Assembly: GCF_017873965.1 (NCBI RefSeq) | Contig: NZ_JAGGKT010000004.1 | Coordinates: 1-64,000, forward strand | DNA from: Ammoniphilus resinae | GTDB lineage: Bacteria > Bacillota > Bacilli > Aneurinibacillales > RAOX-1 | Length of the DNA stretch: 64,000 bases | Direction of reading: 5' to 3' | Part shown: positions 33,256 to 42,718 of the stretch, one piece after another | How the letters are laid out: each line of letters starts with the position of its first letter | Position numbering within the stretch: position 1 is the stretch's first letter | The notes under the pieces: generated by a model | Databases searched by the model: none | Seen by the model: the letters and a program-made list of their open reading frames with translations, nothing else | Told to the model about the DNA's origin: nothing | Made by a program: the position numbers and the translations under genes

Positions 33256-33530
33256 GTAATCATCTCTCCTTTTGGCTTAATTTTGGTTTGGGTTAAAAGG
33301 GCATAAAAAAAACGCCCTTTCCAAGATGCCAATGGGTCATGTAATCGGATGAATATGTAACCGATTATTTGGCATCCTCGAAAGGACGTTTGTATTCAAT
33401 ATAAATTCAACAACAAATAAACATTGTTGGAAATGGAGTAATCTCTCAATGCACCATAGGCCGCATGGCTAGGTGGAAACAAAAAAATCAAAATAAAGGT
33501 TAGTTAAAATATACCATAAATAAAGATAAG
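33256..33530 (-). promoter_or_regulatory. Leader L7: promoter, A-N-G-C hairpin and long terminator
   Basis: On the minus strand TATATT (33508-33513); hairpin AGCC-AUGC-GGCC within CCUAGCC/GGCCUAUGG (33456-33473); a small GAG/CUC hairpin; then a long hairpin in which AACGTCCTTTC pairs with GAAAGGGCGTT (33311-33390, inner GGATGCCAA/TTGGCATC) and eight T follow. AACCCAAACCAAAAT and AAAAGGAGAGAT complete the usual order. Confidence 0.7.
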
Positions 33531-33619
33531 ATAAAAGACATTTAAAACAAATTCACCCGTGATAAATAGAAAATACTTACCCTTTTCAAGACCTAATTTA
33601 AAGAAATTCGTTAAATTAA

Positions 33620-33656
33620 AGGTGACTACCTAATCATATCTAATATGTAGTCACCC
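33620..33656. terminator. Terminator downstream of HEPN-like gene
   Basis: AGGTGACTACC and GTAGTCACC(CT) pair around an AT-rich loop with T-rich flanks on both strands, so it can serve the minus-strand HEPN-like gene. Confidence 0.65.
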
Positions 33657-33813
33657 TGTTTTTATCGTTTTGTTGAACTATCGATCCTCGCGGAATAATT
33701 TTATGTTGATTCTTTGATTAGTTAAGTCTGACCCTTAATACTTTTTTAAAACCATAAGAAATACAATTGGTATAAAAGACTTTTATGCCGTTTTTGGTTG
33801 AAGGTTGATTTCC

Positions 33814-36255
33814 TTACTTAGGAATCGTATCCTTTAAATTTATTACTGTTTCTTTTATGATTTTATAGGTTTTGTTTCTAATGTTCTCTACATGGCTGGA
33901 TTCTTTCAGCATACTTTTATGAAATAGTCCATTCCTATTTTCTCTTCTGTACTTATTTAAATCAGAAATGAATTTAGTAATCCTGTCTTGATCATGATGG
34001 GAGAAGGGGTTGGCTTTATTAATTTGGAAATCATCAGTGACATATTTATCTTGGTAATTTATTCGTTTTTCCCGATTTTTACCATACAAGGAAAGATAGT
34101 CTGTATAGCTACCAAAATCCGTATTCAGGTAATATTCTTCATCTCCCGTACAGATTGGTTTACTATTGCCCTTCATAACTGGGAAATTGGTGTGGATAAC
34201 CCCAAGCTTCTTGCATAACAACAATTCTATGGATTTAATATAGCAGGCTACTACAAAAGTGAAATCGATATCGACCATATACCCTAGAATACTGGAGTAT
34301 TTTTGGTATAGGTATTCAGCAGTATAGAGATAGTGATTGATTGTTCCGATTTTCTTTATTTTATCGGAAGAATAGGTGCGTTTAAGATGATCGTCAGTGG
34401 CTGAGTCAAAGTTTAATAAGTCCCTATAAATAGATGATGTGAGTTGTTTTTCCATTTCCGCTATGGCTTTAGTTTTTGTATTCTTATCATCTAATACCAT
34501 CAAATGTTCCCGATTCTGTCCCTCAACAAGAATCTTCTCCATTAAGTCTTTTTCTATTTCCTTTTTCAATTCTTCCACTTCTTCAGCATCAAACCATACC
34601 TTCCTCTCGTTCATATGGACTAATACCAAGGCTTTTTTAGTAATGGGATCCCACTCTTGTTTAGAAGCGGCTTTTTGAATTTGTATAAAATATTGGATAG
34701 ATCGAATCAGTTCTTTTGTCGTTTTTTCCTCCAGATGGTCCAGCCATTTTATAAAACCTTTAAGGTAAAGATATTTTGGGTTTAGAGGGTCTTTTTCATT
34801 CTTCTTCCGTTCTGACAGGTACATGAAAGCCATGGTGGACTGAACTTTGGTAAATCCAGCCTTTTCGTTAATAAAATCACTAAGATTGCTTGTGTATGGG
34901 ACATTGTGCTTGTTGCGTATAGTCTCTTCAAAATCGCGATATTGGGCGAGCAGCGTCTGGTGTTCTTCAGACAACCAAGAGATTAATTCATCATAATTGG
35001 CTATATATTCAGGTGAGTTGTAAAACCGATTTCCGTTCTTCAGGTTAATATGATCCATAATAATCTTGGACCAGATATTTTGGTCATTTATGGTAATCTT
35101 TCCAATTTGCTCTAAGTAGAACTCAAGCTGCTCTCGATCTCGATCTTGGTTGGAAAGGGGATTCTTTTTGTGAAGGAACTCAGCAACGTCTTGGTTTGAT
35201 GGAATATTAAATTCGTCTCGAAGTCGTTCTTCGTAATAATCAATGCAGGTAATTCCCAACCTCGAAACAAGTGTTTTTCTTTCTCTGATGATCAAATCTT
35301 TTACTGCCATCAGAAAGAGGATAATGTCCGGCTTGGCATACTTGATAACATCTCGCTGGCCGTAGGCGTAGCTTTCATATTTGCTGAGGGCAGCAATCAC
35401 CATTTTATAATCGCTATTCGGATGTCGGGCAATTGCAAGGAGGTTTTGGAAAACATCCGGCATAGTTTGAAAGCCATAACTGTTATTATTGAGCAGATCA
35501 TAGGCCTCGTGAAAGAATCCATTATCTATTAAGTGTGAGATAAGCCGATTTAACCAACCCGATAGAGTATGAACATGGTCAGGAGAGTTGAAAAATACGT
35601 GCTTCATTTTTTCAACTAACCCAAGTATCCAATTTTTATGTTCTTCTCGATGGGTGATCGTCACTTGGTCAAGGGATTCCAAAACTTCATAAAATAGTAG
35701 CTCAAGCTCGTTAAACATCGTCTTTTTTTCCTCATCTTGGCCGGGGAGAGCTTTTTCTTTGAAGATTTGTTCTTGAGTTATATGGCTAAGGTATGCTTCA
35801 AACTTGTTTATTCCTAACATCGGGTCAAGGGATAACCAATGTGTTATGGAATCGGCAGAGCGATCTATTCCTTTTCTATGAAGAGACTCGCATAACAAAA
35901 GAATCTTTTTCAAATGTCTAGGCTTGAACTCTCTTCTTGAAAGGTTTATGGAATTAGCTTCATCTACTCCATACAGTTCAGGGAATTTTATTAGAACATC
36001 ATGGTAGTAAGAAGTCCAAAGGAGAGGGTTCTCTTTATTCCTCTCATAGTACTTTTTTAGGTAAATATAAATCTCTTGGACAACGGCTTCGATTTCGCTT
36101 TGGCTCCATAAGTGGCCAATCTTTTCGATATGTTCTTGGCTGATATTAATTTTGGGTTGAGAATGTAATTGGATATAACGGTAAAACTCCTGATCCACAT
36201 CCTCACGAACAAGGGGATATAGCAAATCCTGCTGGTACATATTATCTACTTGCAA
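33814..36255 (-). CDS. Large helical protein with C-terminal HEPN-like motif
   Basis: The product has 813 residues; TTG start eight bases after AGGAGG. It is predicted all-helical, charged and without a recognised N-terminal domain. Near the end, ENRNGLFH gives Arg774-x4-His779, the RX4-6H motif of HEPN RNases, preceded by a helix (IKSIELLLCKKLG) like the first HEPN helices. HEPN proteins often act as RNases in abortive infection. It stands as a single gene between two terminators, in a GC context similar to the neighbours. The HEPN call rests on one motif. Confidence 0.45.
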   Translation of the reverse strand: MQVDNMYQQDLLYPLVREDVDQEFYRYIQLHSQPKINISQEHIEKIGHLWSQSEIEAVVQEIYIYLKKYYERNKENPLLWTSYYHDVLIKFPELYGVDEANSINLSRREFKPRHLKKILLLCESLHRKGIDRSADSITHWLSLDPMLGINKFEAYLSHITQEQIFKEKALPGQDEEKKTMFNELELLFYEVLESLDQVTITHREEHKNWILGLVEKMKHVFFNSPDHVHTLSGWLNRLISHLIDNGFFHEAYDLLNNNSYGFQTMPDVFQNLLAIARHPNSDYKMVIAALSKYESYAYGQRDVIKYAKPDIILFLMAVKDLIIRERKTLVSRLGITCIDYYEERLRDEFNIPSNQDVAEFLHKKNPLSNQDRDREQLEFYLEQIGKITINDQNIWSKIIMDHINLKNGNRFYNSPEYIANYDELISWLSEEHQTLLAQYRDFEETIRNKHNVPYTSNLSDFINEKAGFTKVQSTMAFMYLSERKKNEKDPLNPKYLYLKGFIKWLDHLEEKTTKELIRSIQYFIQIQKAASKQEWDPITKKALVLVHMNERKVWFDAEEVEELKKEIEKDLMEKILVEGQNREHLMVLDDKNTKTKAIAEMEKQLTSSIYRDLLNFDSATDDHLKRTYSSDKIKKIGTINHYLYTAEYLYQKYSSILGYMVDIDFTFVVACYIKSIELLLCKKLGVIHTNFPVMKGNSKPICTGDEEYYLNTDFGSYTDYLSLYGKNREKRINYQDKYVTDDFQINKANPFSHHDQDRITKFISDLNKYRRENRNGLFHKSMLKESSHVENIRNKTYKIIKETVINLKDTIPK

Positions 36256-36470
36256 ATATAGTCACCTCCTAATATAGTTCAATCTACTTATTCCATATCA
36301 GGAAGAATTTCCCTCCACCAAATCAAAAGGATTAAATATTTCTTTGTTTTAAAAACTGAAAATGAGGGGAGAAGGGAAGTGAGCGGGAACGCCGCGAATG
36401 AAGAATGAAGTGACGTATAAGAAAAGCCCTTGATAACCTTTTTCAAGTTAGGCAAGGGCTCTAATTGTCT
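36256..36470. other. Intergenic region upstream of HEPN-like gene
   Basis: Holds the ribosome binding site of the 813-residue gene and a terminator hairpin AGCCCTTG/CAAGGGCT with TTTTC on the minus strand (36425-36461), which ends the virD4-side operon. No gene seen. Confidence 0.5.
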
Positions 36471-36608
36471 AGGAAATAAATGGTGATTTGGTTATTGTTA
36501 ATCAAATCGCCGGACATTTTCATAGCTTCTCTGATCTGTGCAAAGGTTTGCTCAGTAATTTCATCAAGGTAGGATTTTGGAAAGTACCAATCGCCCAAAA
36601 GACATAGG
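36471..36608 (-). pseudogene. 45-codon frame without a clear start
   Basis: The stretch from LGDWYFPKSYLDEITEQTF to ITIYFLDN has normal protein composition and ends just before a terminator, but the only starts are weak (TTG without a ribosome binding site). The frame continues upstream into the stop region of the 85-residue gene. It may be a remnant or use an unusual start. Confidence 0.3.
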
Positions 36609-36617
36609 GATAGCCAA

Positions 36618-36875
36618 TTAAATCTTTTTATTTAAATCCTTAAATACCTCAAGTATCGAATCAAATTCGTGTTGGGACTCAATATCATGAAATTCATCGG
36701 TTCCGTTCACTTCGACGATTTTAAGTAAATAGATGGTATTCTCTCTTTCAAATGCAGCATAGCGTGATGGCCCAACCTGGAACATTTGGTAAAACGTGGC
36801 CCCGATACTCGGCTTAACCTCTTCATCCATTTTTTTATCATCAAATTTAACTTCCACTTTTACGGCATGATTCAA
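36618..36875 (-). CDS. Hypothetical 85-residue protein, possibly DUF1292-like
   Basis: TTG start with AGGGAGGTGCCATA in front; overlaps the upstream stop by 4 nt. A short beta-rich protein (FYQMFQVGPSRYAAF, IYLLKIVEV, acidic end) that loosely recalls the small DUF1292 proteins of Firmicutes. Role unknown. Confidence 0.5.
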   Translation of the reverse strand: MNHAVKVEVKFDDKKMDEEVKPSIGATFYQMFQVGPSRYAAFERENTIYLLKIVEVNGTDEFHDIESQHEFDSILEVFKDLNKKI

Positions 36876-37351
36876 TATGGCACCTCCCTATCTCTTTTAA
36901 AGTGCGGGTACCATTGGTGTAATACATCATTTGCGGTAAGGTAACCCCTTTCAACAAATTGAAAAAAAATAGCCATGAAGGCATCGGTTGATAACCCCAA
37001 AACTGATGGCAGAGATTGGGGGCAAATGCTGGAACCGGCGTATTTAATTTGGAGTAATTCTTGAATTAAAAGATGAAATTTTTCCTCGTTTTCAATCATT
37101 TTTCGGTCATAAATGGATGGATAATCTGAACTTTGATACCGATTCTCTAATTGGTGGAGAAACTGCTTTTGAAACTCTACCGGGATTTTATCTGGGAATA
37201 GAACCCAATCACCAAAACGTTTGAGTCCTATGCCCTTTTTATTTACTTGTAAAAACTCGTGTAAGGAGGGAAGATTCATTTCAAAGAAAAGAATTCCCCA
37301 AAACTCTTTACCTAACAATAGGTGGGGGTCCTCTACGCTATTCTTCATCAT
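36872..37351 (-). CDS. Hypothetical 159-residue protein
   Basis: An in-frame ATG at 37351 is preferred, with GAGGATGATGATG upstream. It overlaps the end of the replication-relaxation-like gene by 14 nt. Soluble, helical; nothing recognised. Confidence 0.5.
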   Translation of the reverse strand: MMKNSVEDPHLLLGKEFWGILFFEMNLPSLHEFLQVNKKGIGLKRFGDWVLFPDKIPVEFQKQFLHQLENRYQSSDYPSIYDRKMIENEEKFHLLIQELLQIKYAGSSICPQSLPSVLGLSTDAFMAIFFQFVERGYLTANDVLHQWYPHFKRDREVPY

Positions 37352-38507
37352 AAAAGTCATCATCATCCTCAATTAAAAGCTGCTGACTAGCAAAATATTC
37401 TGATGCCTTCATTCCCTCGTAATCTTCTTTCAAAAAGGAAATTCTTGAAACCTTGATCGATTGGGTATCGTGACGCCAACTTAAAAATGTGTCATCGTCT
37501 ATACCTTTAAGTAATCGTTCATCCGTAGTGAAAAGAACGTTGATATCTGGCATATAGTGGTTCGCCATTTCTCCCAATAACGGAATCCGACTATCTGCAT
37601 CTGCTATGATGATTAATCGCACCGGTCGCATATGAAACGGGATTTTCGTATAAGCATCTTGAGTACGACGAAATCTAGACTTTGTTTTATTGATCCAATC
37701 CCTTCCAGTACGGCAAACTTCTAACCAGAAATTACGAAACTCATTCGCATCCTTAATTACAGTGAATTCTGCACCTGGGAAAAACATGGACCCATCCTCG
37801 CAGCGAATAGGTGAAGATCGTTTCCATGAAATCACTCGATCGATCCGGTGTAATTCCGTATACAATTCGTTTGCAGACAGATCAATAAAAAAATTATACA
37901 TATTTGGTGGAACCGCAATACTAAAATCAACCGGATGAAAGCGGAATTCATCGGGTACCACTCGATGGAAAAGGGATTCTGCAGCCTTAGCACCATGCTT
38001 GGTAAGGGCATAAACTCGTGGCTTCTTTCTTCCGTCATCCAAAGGGCTAACCCAACTAAAATTACAGATAATCCCCCGCTGAATGCATACTTTTAGAAAC
38101 TTGGAAATGGTATCTTTCCTCGCATCATCGGAAAAAATAATCCGTTGAATTTGATACCGCGTGGCTAACCGATGTTGAGATAAAAACTCCAATAATTTAA
38201 TTTCTCGTGTTGAGAAACTATGGTCCTCTAGTCGCGCTTCCAACCAGTACTTTCCATTCCTGGCCCCTGTGTCAAAAGGGTTTATGTAACGTAGTGTGGC
38301 ATAAGGATCGGAAAAGAGTCCAAAGGTACTTCCGTCTGGCGGGAGCAGATCCAAAAGATCAGGCGGTAGATGAGCTTGCTTATATGGATTCAATTCCGCA
38401 GATACCGGCCCCACCAACTCATCTAAAAAATGGGTTGGTGGAGCTGGAGTACTTTTTATCTCCTTTGCAACTTGATCAAAGCTCAATATGGAGCTGCTCT
38501 GACTCAT
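37338..38507 (-). CDS. Replication-relaxation-like winged-helix protein
   Basis: The product has 389 residues; ATG after GAGAGGATTGGTACG, overlapping the S1 gene stop by 4 nt. Residues about 110-185 form a winged helix (TREIKLLEFLSQHRLATRYQIQRIIF, then KPRVYALTKHGAKAAE). The rest resembles the nuclease-fold-like body of plasmid replication-relaxation proteins (ELHRIDRVISWKRSSPI, PVRLIIIADADSR). It sits with virD4, so it may be a relaxosome or transfer accessory. A related gene lies at 44359-45741. Confidence 0.55.
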   Translation of the reverse strand: MSQSSSILSFDQVAKEIKSTPAPPTHFLDELVGPVSAELNPYKQAHLPPDLLDLLPPDGSTFGLFSDPYATLRYINPFDTGARNGKYWLEARLEDHSFSTREIKLLEFLSQHRLATRYQIQRIIFSDDARKDTISKFLKVCIQRGIICNFSWVSPLDDGRKKPRVYALTKHGAKAAESLFHRVVPDEFRFHPVDFSIAVPPNMYNFFIDLSANELYTELHRIDRVISWKRSSPIRCEDGSMFFPGAEFTVIKDANEFRNFWLEVCRTGRDWINKTKSRFRRTQDAYTKIPFHMRPVRLIIIADADSRIPLLGEMANHYMPDINVLFTTDERLLKGIDDDTFLSWRHDTQSIKVSRISFLKEDYEGMKASEYFASQQLLIEDDDDFYDEE

Positions 38508-39430
38508 CGTACCAATCCTCTCATATGGACGGGCCTTTGATTGCTTCTTTTCGTTTGCTTTGGTGTGAACACCAAGGCTTTGATTCGACGGTTTTGTACG
38601 TCAATTGTGATGAGTTTCACACTAACCTGTTCACCCTTTTTGAACATAATCCCATTCGAATTGGGAGGGAAATTGGTACGAACGGTTAGACCGGGTTCAA
38701 GATCAATAAATAGACCGTGATCAAGATGGACCTTACGAATAGTGCCGAGATAGGTTGCCTTTTCCCGGTAATTAGTAATGTTTTTCCACGGATCTTCTTT
38801 AAGAATTCGATGGCTTACTTCCAAATAGCCGTTTTCTCCAGCAATGGCATCGATCTCACCATTGTCGGTTTTCTTTTTATAGCTTTGACCAGGTTTCACT
38901 AGTTTTGTAATTTGTACATCAAGAACATCCCCAATCTCAATTTCCTCTCTCAGATCATCGATATACGAGTAGCTAAATTCATCCCGGAATAAGGTGGTTT
39001 CCACACCTTCGATAATCAGATATAAATTGAATGGGCTAACACCACGGACAAAAGCGTTGTACACCTGCCCTGTTTTCGCAGTTTTCCAAAACTTTTTGGC
39101 AAGAATCTCAAGGGCTTGGATTCGGTTTGCAACAAACAAATGGGTTTCAAGATCCACATGTTCAACAACAAATTCGAAAACTTTCCCTAAAAAATGCTGA
39201 ATTCCTTTGAAATCATAATCATCAATCAGCTTTTTCGGTAAATAACCGTAAATACCGTCATAATTCAATTTGAGGCACTCCTGGGGATTTCCGTTTACAG
39301 GAATGGTCTCGACACCAATAGCCTGAGCATATAATACCTTTTTGGTTTTTTGAGAATCTTTTATCTCAGCCCAAGCAATCATTTCGCGAGAAACTTCAAC
39401 TTTGTCGTCGTGGTTTGGATCAAATACCAT
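38504..39430 (-). CDS. S1-domain RNA-binding protein
   Basis: The product has 308 residues from the ATG at 39430 (GGGGGTAGTGATT before it). The C-terminal part (ATYLGTIRKVHLDHGLFIDLEPG ... FKKGEQVSVKLITID) is a clear S1 OB-fold; a second, weaker one lies near 130-200 (TAKTGQVYNAFVRGV ... GDVLDVQITKLV). S1 domains bind single-stranded RNA. Given the unusual leader RNAs on this plasmid, it is a candidate RNA regulator, but this is speculation. Confidence 0.7.
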   Translation of the reverse strand: MVFDPNHDDKVEVSREMIAWAEIKDSQKTKKVLYAQAIGVETIPVNGNPQECLKLNYDGIYGYLPKKLIDDYDFKGIQHFLGKVFEFVVEHVDLETHLFVANRIQALEILAKKFWKTAKTGQVYNAFVRGVSPFNLYLIIEGVETTLFRDEFSYSYIDDLREEIEIGDVLDVQITKLVKPGQSYKKKTDNGEIDAIAGENGYLEVSHRILKEDPWKNITNYREKATYLGTIRKVHLDHGLFIDLEPGLTVRTNFPPNSNGIMFKKGEQVSVKLITIDVQNRRIKALVFTPKQTKRSNQRPVHMRGLVR

Positions 39431-39454
39431 AATCACTACCCCCATTTTTTTGGC

Positions 39455-39530
39455 GGACAATAAAAGAAGCACCGTTAGTTAGGCATAGATATCCCTAAAA
39501 CTAACGGTGCTCCCGTGTCCGTACTTTTAA
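39455..39530 (-). promoter_or_regulatory. Leader attenuator before S1 gene (leader family 2)
   Basis: On the minus strand CGGACACGGGAGCACCGTTAG pairs with AACTAACGGTGCTTC around TTTTAGGGATATCTATGCC (39466-39513), with TTTTATTG after. It shares GGGAGCACC and the TTAGGGAT...TATGCC core with the leaders of rep and the Tad operon. Confidence 0.65.
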
Positions 39531-39591
39531 ATTACTATTATCTTAAAACGATTGGGAAACAATGTCAACGTTTTTCCCCATACTTATAAAG

Positions 39592-42500
39592 CTAAATATC
39601 TTCCTCTTCGATCTCATTGAACTTCTTAATCGCTTCCGCCGCATATCGCTTATGGCTACTTTCTTTACTCCGGTCCAATGATGAATTTTCTAGAGGGTTC
39701 GCATCCACCGCAGTATGAAGATCGGGATCCGACGATGATTCTTCTTTAGCCCTTTCTGGCAATGTTGAGATTAAGGATTGGTCAGTCTCAATCGTTTTGA
39801 TTAATTCATCTACACTTGCCACGATTTCAGGGTTCGGGATTGAATGAGTATTAGTTGGAGTTGTATATTTTTCATCATTCGTCGATTCCTGAATCTCTTC
39901 CTTCTCGCTCTCAACATTCTCTTTTATTTGGTGAATTGGTTCTGATGGATTTTCTATATTCGTTATAGTTGGGTTTGTAGCAACTAAATCCATGAGAAGA
40001 TGTAATTTGTCATGTTTTGTGCTGGTTGCCGCATGTGGATTTGGCTGTACCTCTACAGGATCAACTATTTCGACATCAGAAGGTTCGTTATCACCAAGAA
40101 AAGCGTCATCAAAATTAAGTGGGTCATCCTCCTTCTCTTCTAGACCGTTGTTAACCTTAGGCTCAACTGTGTTGGTGGTAGGGTTTATGGTTGGTTCTTG
40201 AGAGTCACCCTCGTCAACTATCGTATCTTCTTTAGTAGAAGATGCCTTGTTGTTTTGGGATCTTTTCTGGTTATCCAAGGTTTCGGCCCCACTACCATCG
40301 GTTCGTTCCAAATTGGCATCAATGTTAGGATTTGCCGGCGGGAGAATTTCTACTTCTTGATTGTTTGTTGGAATCGCTTTATTGATGTCCTCAACCTTGG
40401 CTTCAATACCCTTTTCCTCTAAGGACTTGCTAATCAAGGTCTTATAAAAGTTTAAGTAGGATTGGATTCCTAGGGGTTTATATTCTCTAGTTTCCAAGGT
40501 GATCTTCCCAATGTTTAAGAAATTTTTTAAGAACTTGGTTTCATTGACAAATTTACCATAACAAAGAACAGGCGGATTAATACTTCCATCTTCATTAACG
40601 AGCTGAACAATAAAATGCTTGAATGGCAGTTCCATGATGTCGGTAGGTGAAAATCTGGCCATAAGTGTGCGAGCAGTATTGTAACGATAACCCCATGTCT
40701 GATTTGGCATCGTGACAGGTGTTGTTGATTCATTCATACTTTCCTCAATTTCATACTCTTCGCCAAATTGGTCCGAGAAGGCCTTATTGTCCTCATATAC
40801 GCCGCCACCAAACACGGTCCGATTTCTAGCGTTGGACATGATAACTTGATCGTGACCTGGCATAACTTTGGTAAGCTGACCGAGGGATTGAATAGCAATC
40901 AAGGTGCCAACCTTGTATGAACGACCTAGAGTAAGCATCCGTTCAAAGGATTCATTTCCGTATAACGGATATTCATCTACGTAAAAGAAGATGGGAATCC
41001 GTTTGTATTCACCTTCCTCCGGAGGACGACGAAATACACTGGATTGGAATTGACGAATAAAGAATTGGCCTAGCATGAGCGAGAGTTCCTCAAGCTCTCC
41101 TAAAGCGCTATTGACGAGAAGGAGACCGCCCTCTTCAAGAAACTGATCAATATTGAGAGTTTTTTCACCATCATTAGCAACCATCAAATTGGATAGCATG
41201 GCATTCATGGCAATATCATTCAAATATTTCTTAGCACCAGTAATGAATTTATCTTTCTTGTTCTCTACAATTTGCTGCCCTGCATAACGGTGATTTTCAC
41301 TATAAGTGGCGGGTACGGTATCTCCTTCTTTATTTTTATAGGTTTTGTATTCAAGAACCTCATCTTCAAAATACTTACATACTCTGTCGTAACGATCAAT
41401 ATTTTGGCGATCTTCCGGCGTTAAATTTGGATTATTCAAGTTGGTGTCAATCCAATTCCGGACTTCCTCAGTCATCGTTGCCAAATATCGGGGATCGGTA
41501 TACATCCTTTGCATGTGTGTGATATTAAACAGGTTTCCATATCTTAACTTCCCTAGCATGGTATAAGCGGCAGCTGTTTCATTTTGCTGACCTTTGAAAA
41601 ATTCATCTTGGTCACCTGTCAAAGCATCCAGAACGCCTCTAAAGGTTTCCGCTGCAGCTTCTAATGGACCCGCAAATGGATTGAACTTTGTTGACTTTAC
41701 CAAGTCAGTAGGATCGATAACGATAATTTTCTCATCGGGTATCCCTAATTTTTTAGCTAGTTTCAGTACATCCCTTACAGCATCACCTTTCGGTTCTAAA
41801 AGACAAACACCTGTTCTTACCCCGCGAGCAATCCGAACAAGGTCTTGAACTATACGAATGAGGATCGTTGTTGAAGTCTTTCCAGAACCTGTCGGGCCAG
41901 TGACTAGTTCGTGCAACATACGTGAACTTTCGTTAAGAATCATTGGTTTATTGGTTTTCTTATCCCAACCTAAGATGACATCACACTTATCATCTTTTAA
42001 CGAAAAGGACTGTTTGGCGAGTAATGAAAACTCCCATGTGTAAAATTGCTTCCGAAGATCCTCAAATATATAGAATTGTCGTAGTACCTGATAGACTCCA
42101 ATGAGGCATAAAAAGACGGGCAGTAACATCAAAATGTAACCAAGGCTAGTCATAGACTTAACCACTAGAAAATCTTTATCAACCCTTACGCCATCAAAAT
42201 AGGAGAAAAGATATACATCTGTGTACCATGCGTTAATTGCACAAAAAAGAAACATCCATGGGATTGCTGATAAGATACACGCCCATTTTCTTCCCTTTTC
42301 GGAGGTCCAGCTAATTATGGTCTTATAGCCTTTTTTTATTGGCTGCGTGATTGTGGAATAAAACCAATTGAAAAGGGGTAAGAAAAAGATAACCAACATC
42401 CAAAAGGGATGGTAAGTATCTATTCTAAAGAAAAATAGATCTGTTACAAAAATGAGCCAGAATGATGGATCATCCATAAAAAAAGATAGAAAAACCCTGG

Positions 42501-42708
42501 GATCCCCTGCCTGATGTTTCCATCGGGAAAAGTAGATGATTACAGCAGAATAGGCGAACATCAAGTTGAAAATCATCAATATGCTGACTGCACCAGTATG
42601 GAAATACCTTCGATACCACTCTGCTATTCGTTCTCGGTTATCTACCTTCCACTTTTGGTAGAATGCCTTGATTGGAGGTGGTGATCCCGCTATATTCGGT
42701 TTAGACAT
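39592..42708 (-). CDS. VirD4/TraG-type conjugative coupling ATPase
   Basis: The product has 1038 residues; ATG after GGAGGGATTTA. Four hydrophobic segments occur in the first 215 residues, then Walker A GPTGSGKTS (near 270), FNPFAGP, and Walker B FFYVDEYPLYG with a downstream IAIQSLGQL, as in type IV coupling proteins that link the relaxosome to the transfer channel. The last 280 residues are an acidic Asn/Glu/Ser-rich disordered tail ending EEEDI, longer than usual. No relaxase or other type IV secretion genes are in the window. Confidence 0.85.
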   Translation of the reverse strand: MSKPNIAGSPPPIKAFYQKWKVDNRERIAEWYRRYFHTGAVSILMIFNLMFAYSAVIIYFSRWKHQAGDPRVFLSFFMDDPSFWLIFVTDLFFFRIDTYHPFWMLVIFFLPLFNWFYSTITQPIKKGYKTIISWTSEKGRKWACILSAIPWMFLFCAINAWYTDVYLFSYFDGVRVDKDFLVVKSMTSLGYILMLLPVFLCLIGVYQVLRQFYIFEDLRKQFYTWEFSLLAKQSFSLKDDKCDVILGWDKKTNKPMILNESSRMLHELVTGPTGSGKTSTTILIRIVQDLVRIARGVRTGVCLLEPKGDAVRDVLKLAKKLGIPDEKIIVIDPTDLVKSTKFNPFAGPLEAAAETFRGVLDALTGDQDEFFKGQQNETAAAYTMLGKLRYGNLFNITHMQRMYTDPRYLATMTEEVRNWIDTNLNNPNLTPEDRQNIDRYDRVCKYFEDEVLEYKTYKNKEGDTVPATYSENHRYAGQQIVENKKDKFITGAKKYLNDIAMNAMLSNLMVANDGEKTLNIDQFLEEGGLLLVNSALGELEELSLMLGQFFIRQFQSSVFRRPPEEGEYKRIPIFFYVDEYPLYGNESFERMLTLGRSYKVGTLIAIQSLGQLTKVMPGHDQVIMSNARNRTVFGGGVYEDNKAFSDQFGEEYEIEESMNESTTPVTMPNQTWGYRYNTARTLMARFSPTDIMELPFKHFIVQLVNEDGSINPPVLCYGKFVNETKFLKNFLNIGKITLETREYKPLGIQSYLNFYKTLISKSLEEKGIEAKVEDINKAIPTNNQEVEILPPANPNIDANLERTDGSGAETLDNQKRSQNNKASSTKEDTIVDEGDSQEPTINPTTNTVEPKVNNGLEEKEDDPLNFDDAFLGDNEPSDVEIVDPVEVQPNPHAATSTKHDKLHLLMDLVATNPTITNIENPSEPIHQIKENVESEKEEIQESTNDEKYTTPTNTHSIPNPEIVASVDELIKTIETDQSLISTLPERAKEESSSDPDLHTAVDANPLENSSLDRSKESSHKRYAAEAIKKFNEIEEEDI

Positions 42709-42718
42709 TAAATCCCTC

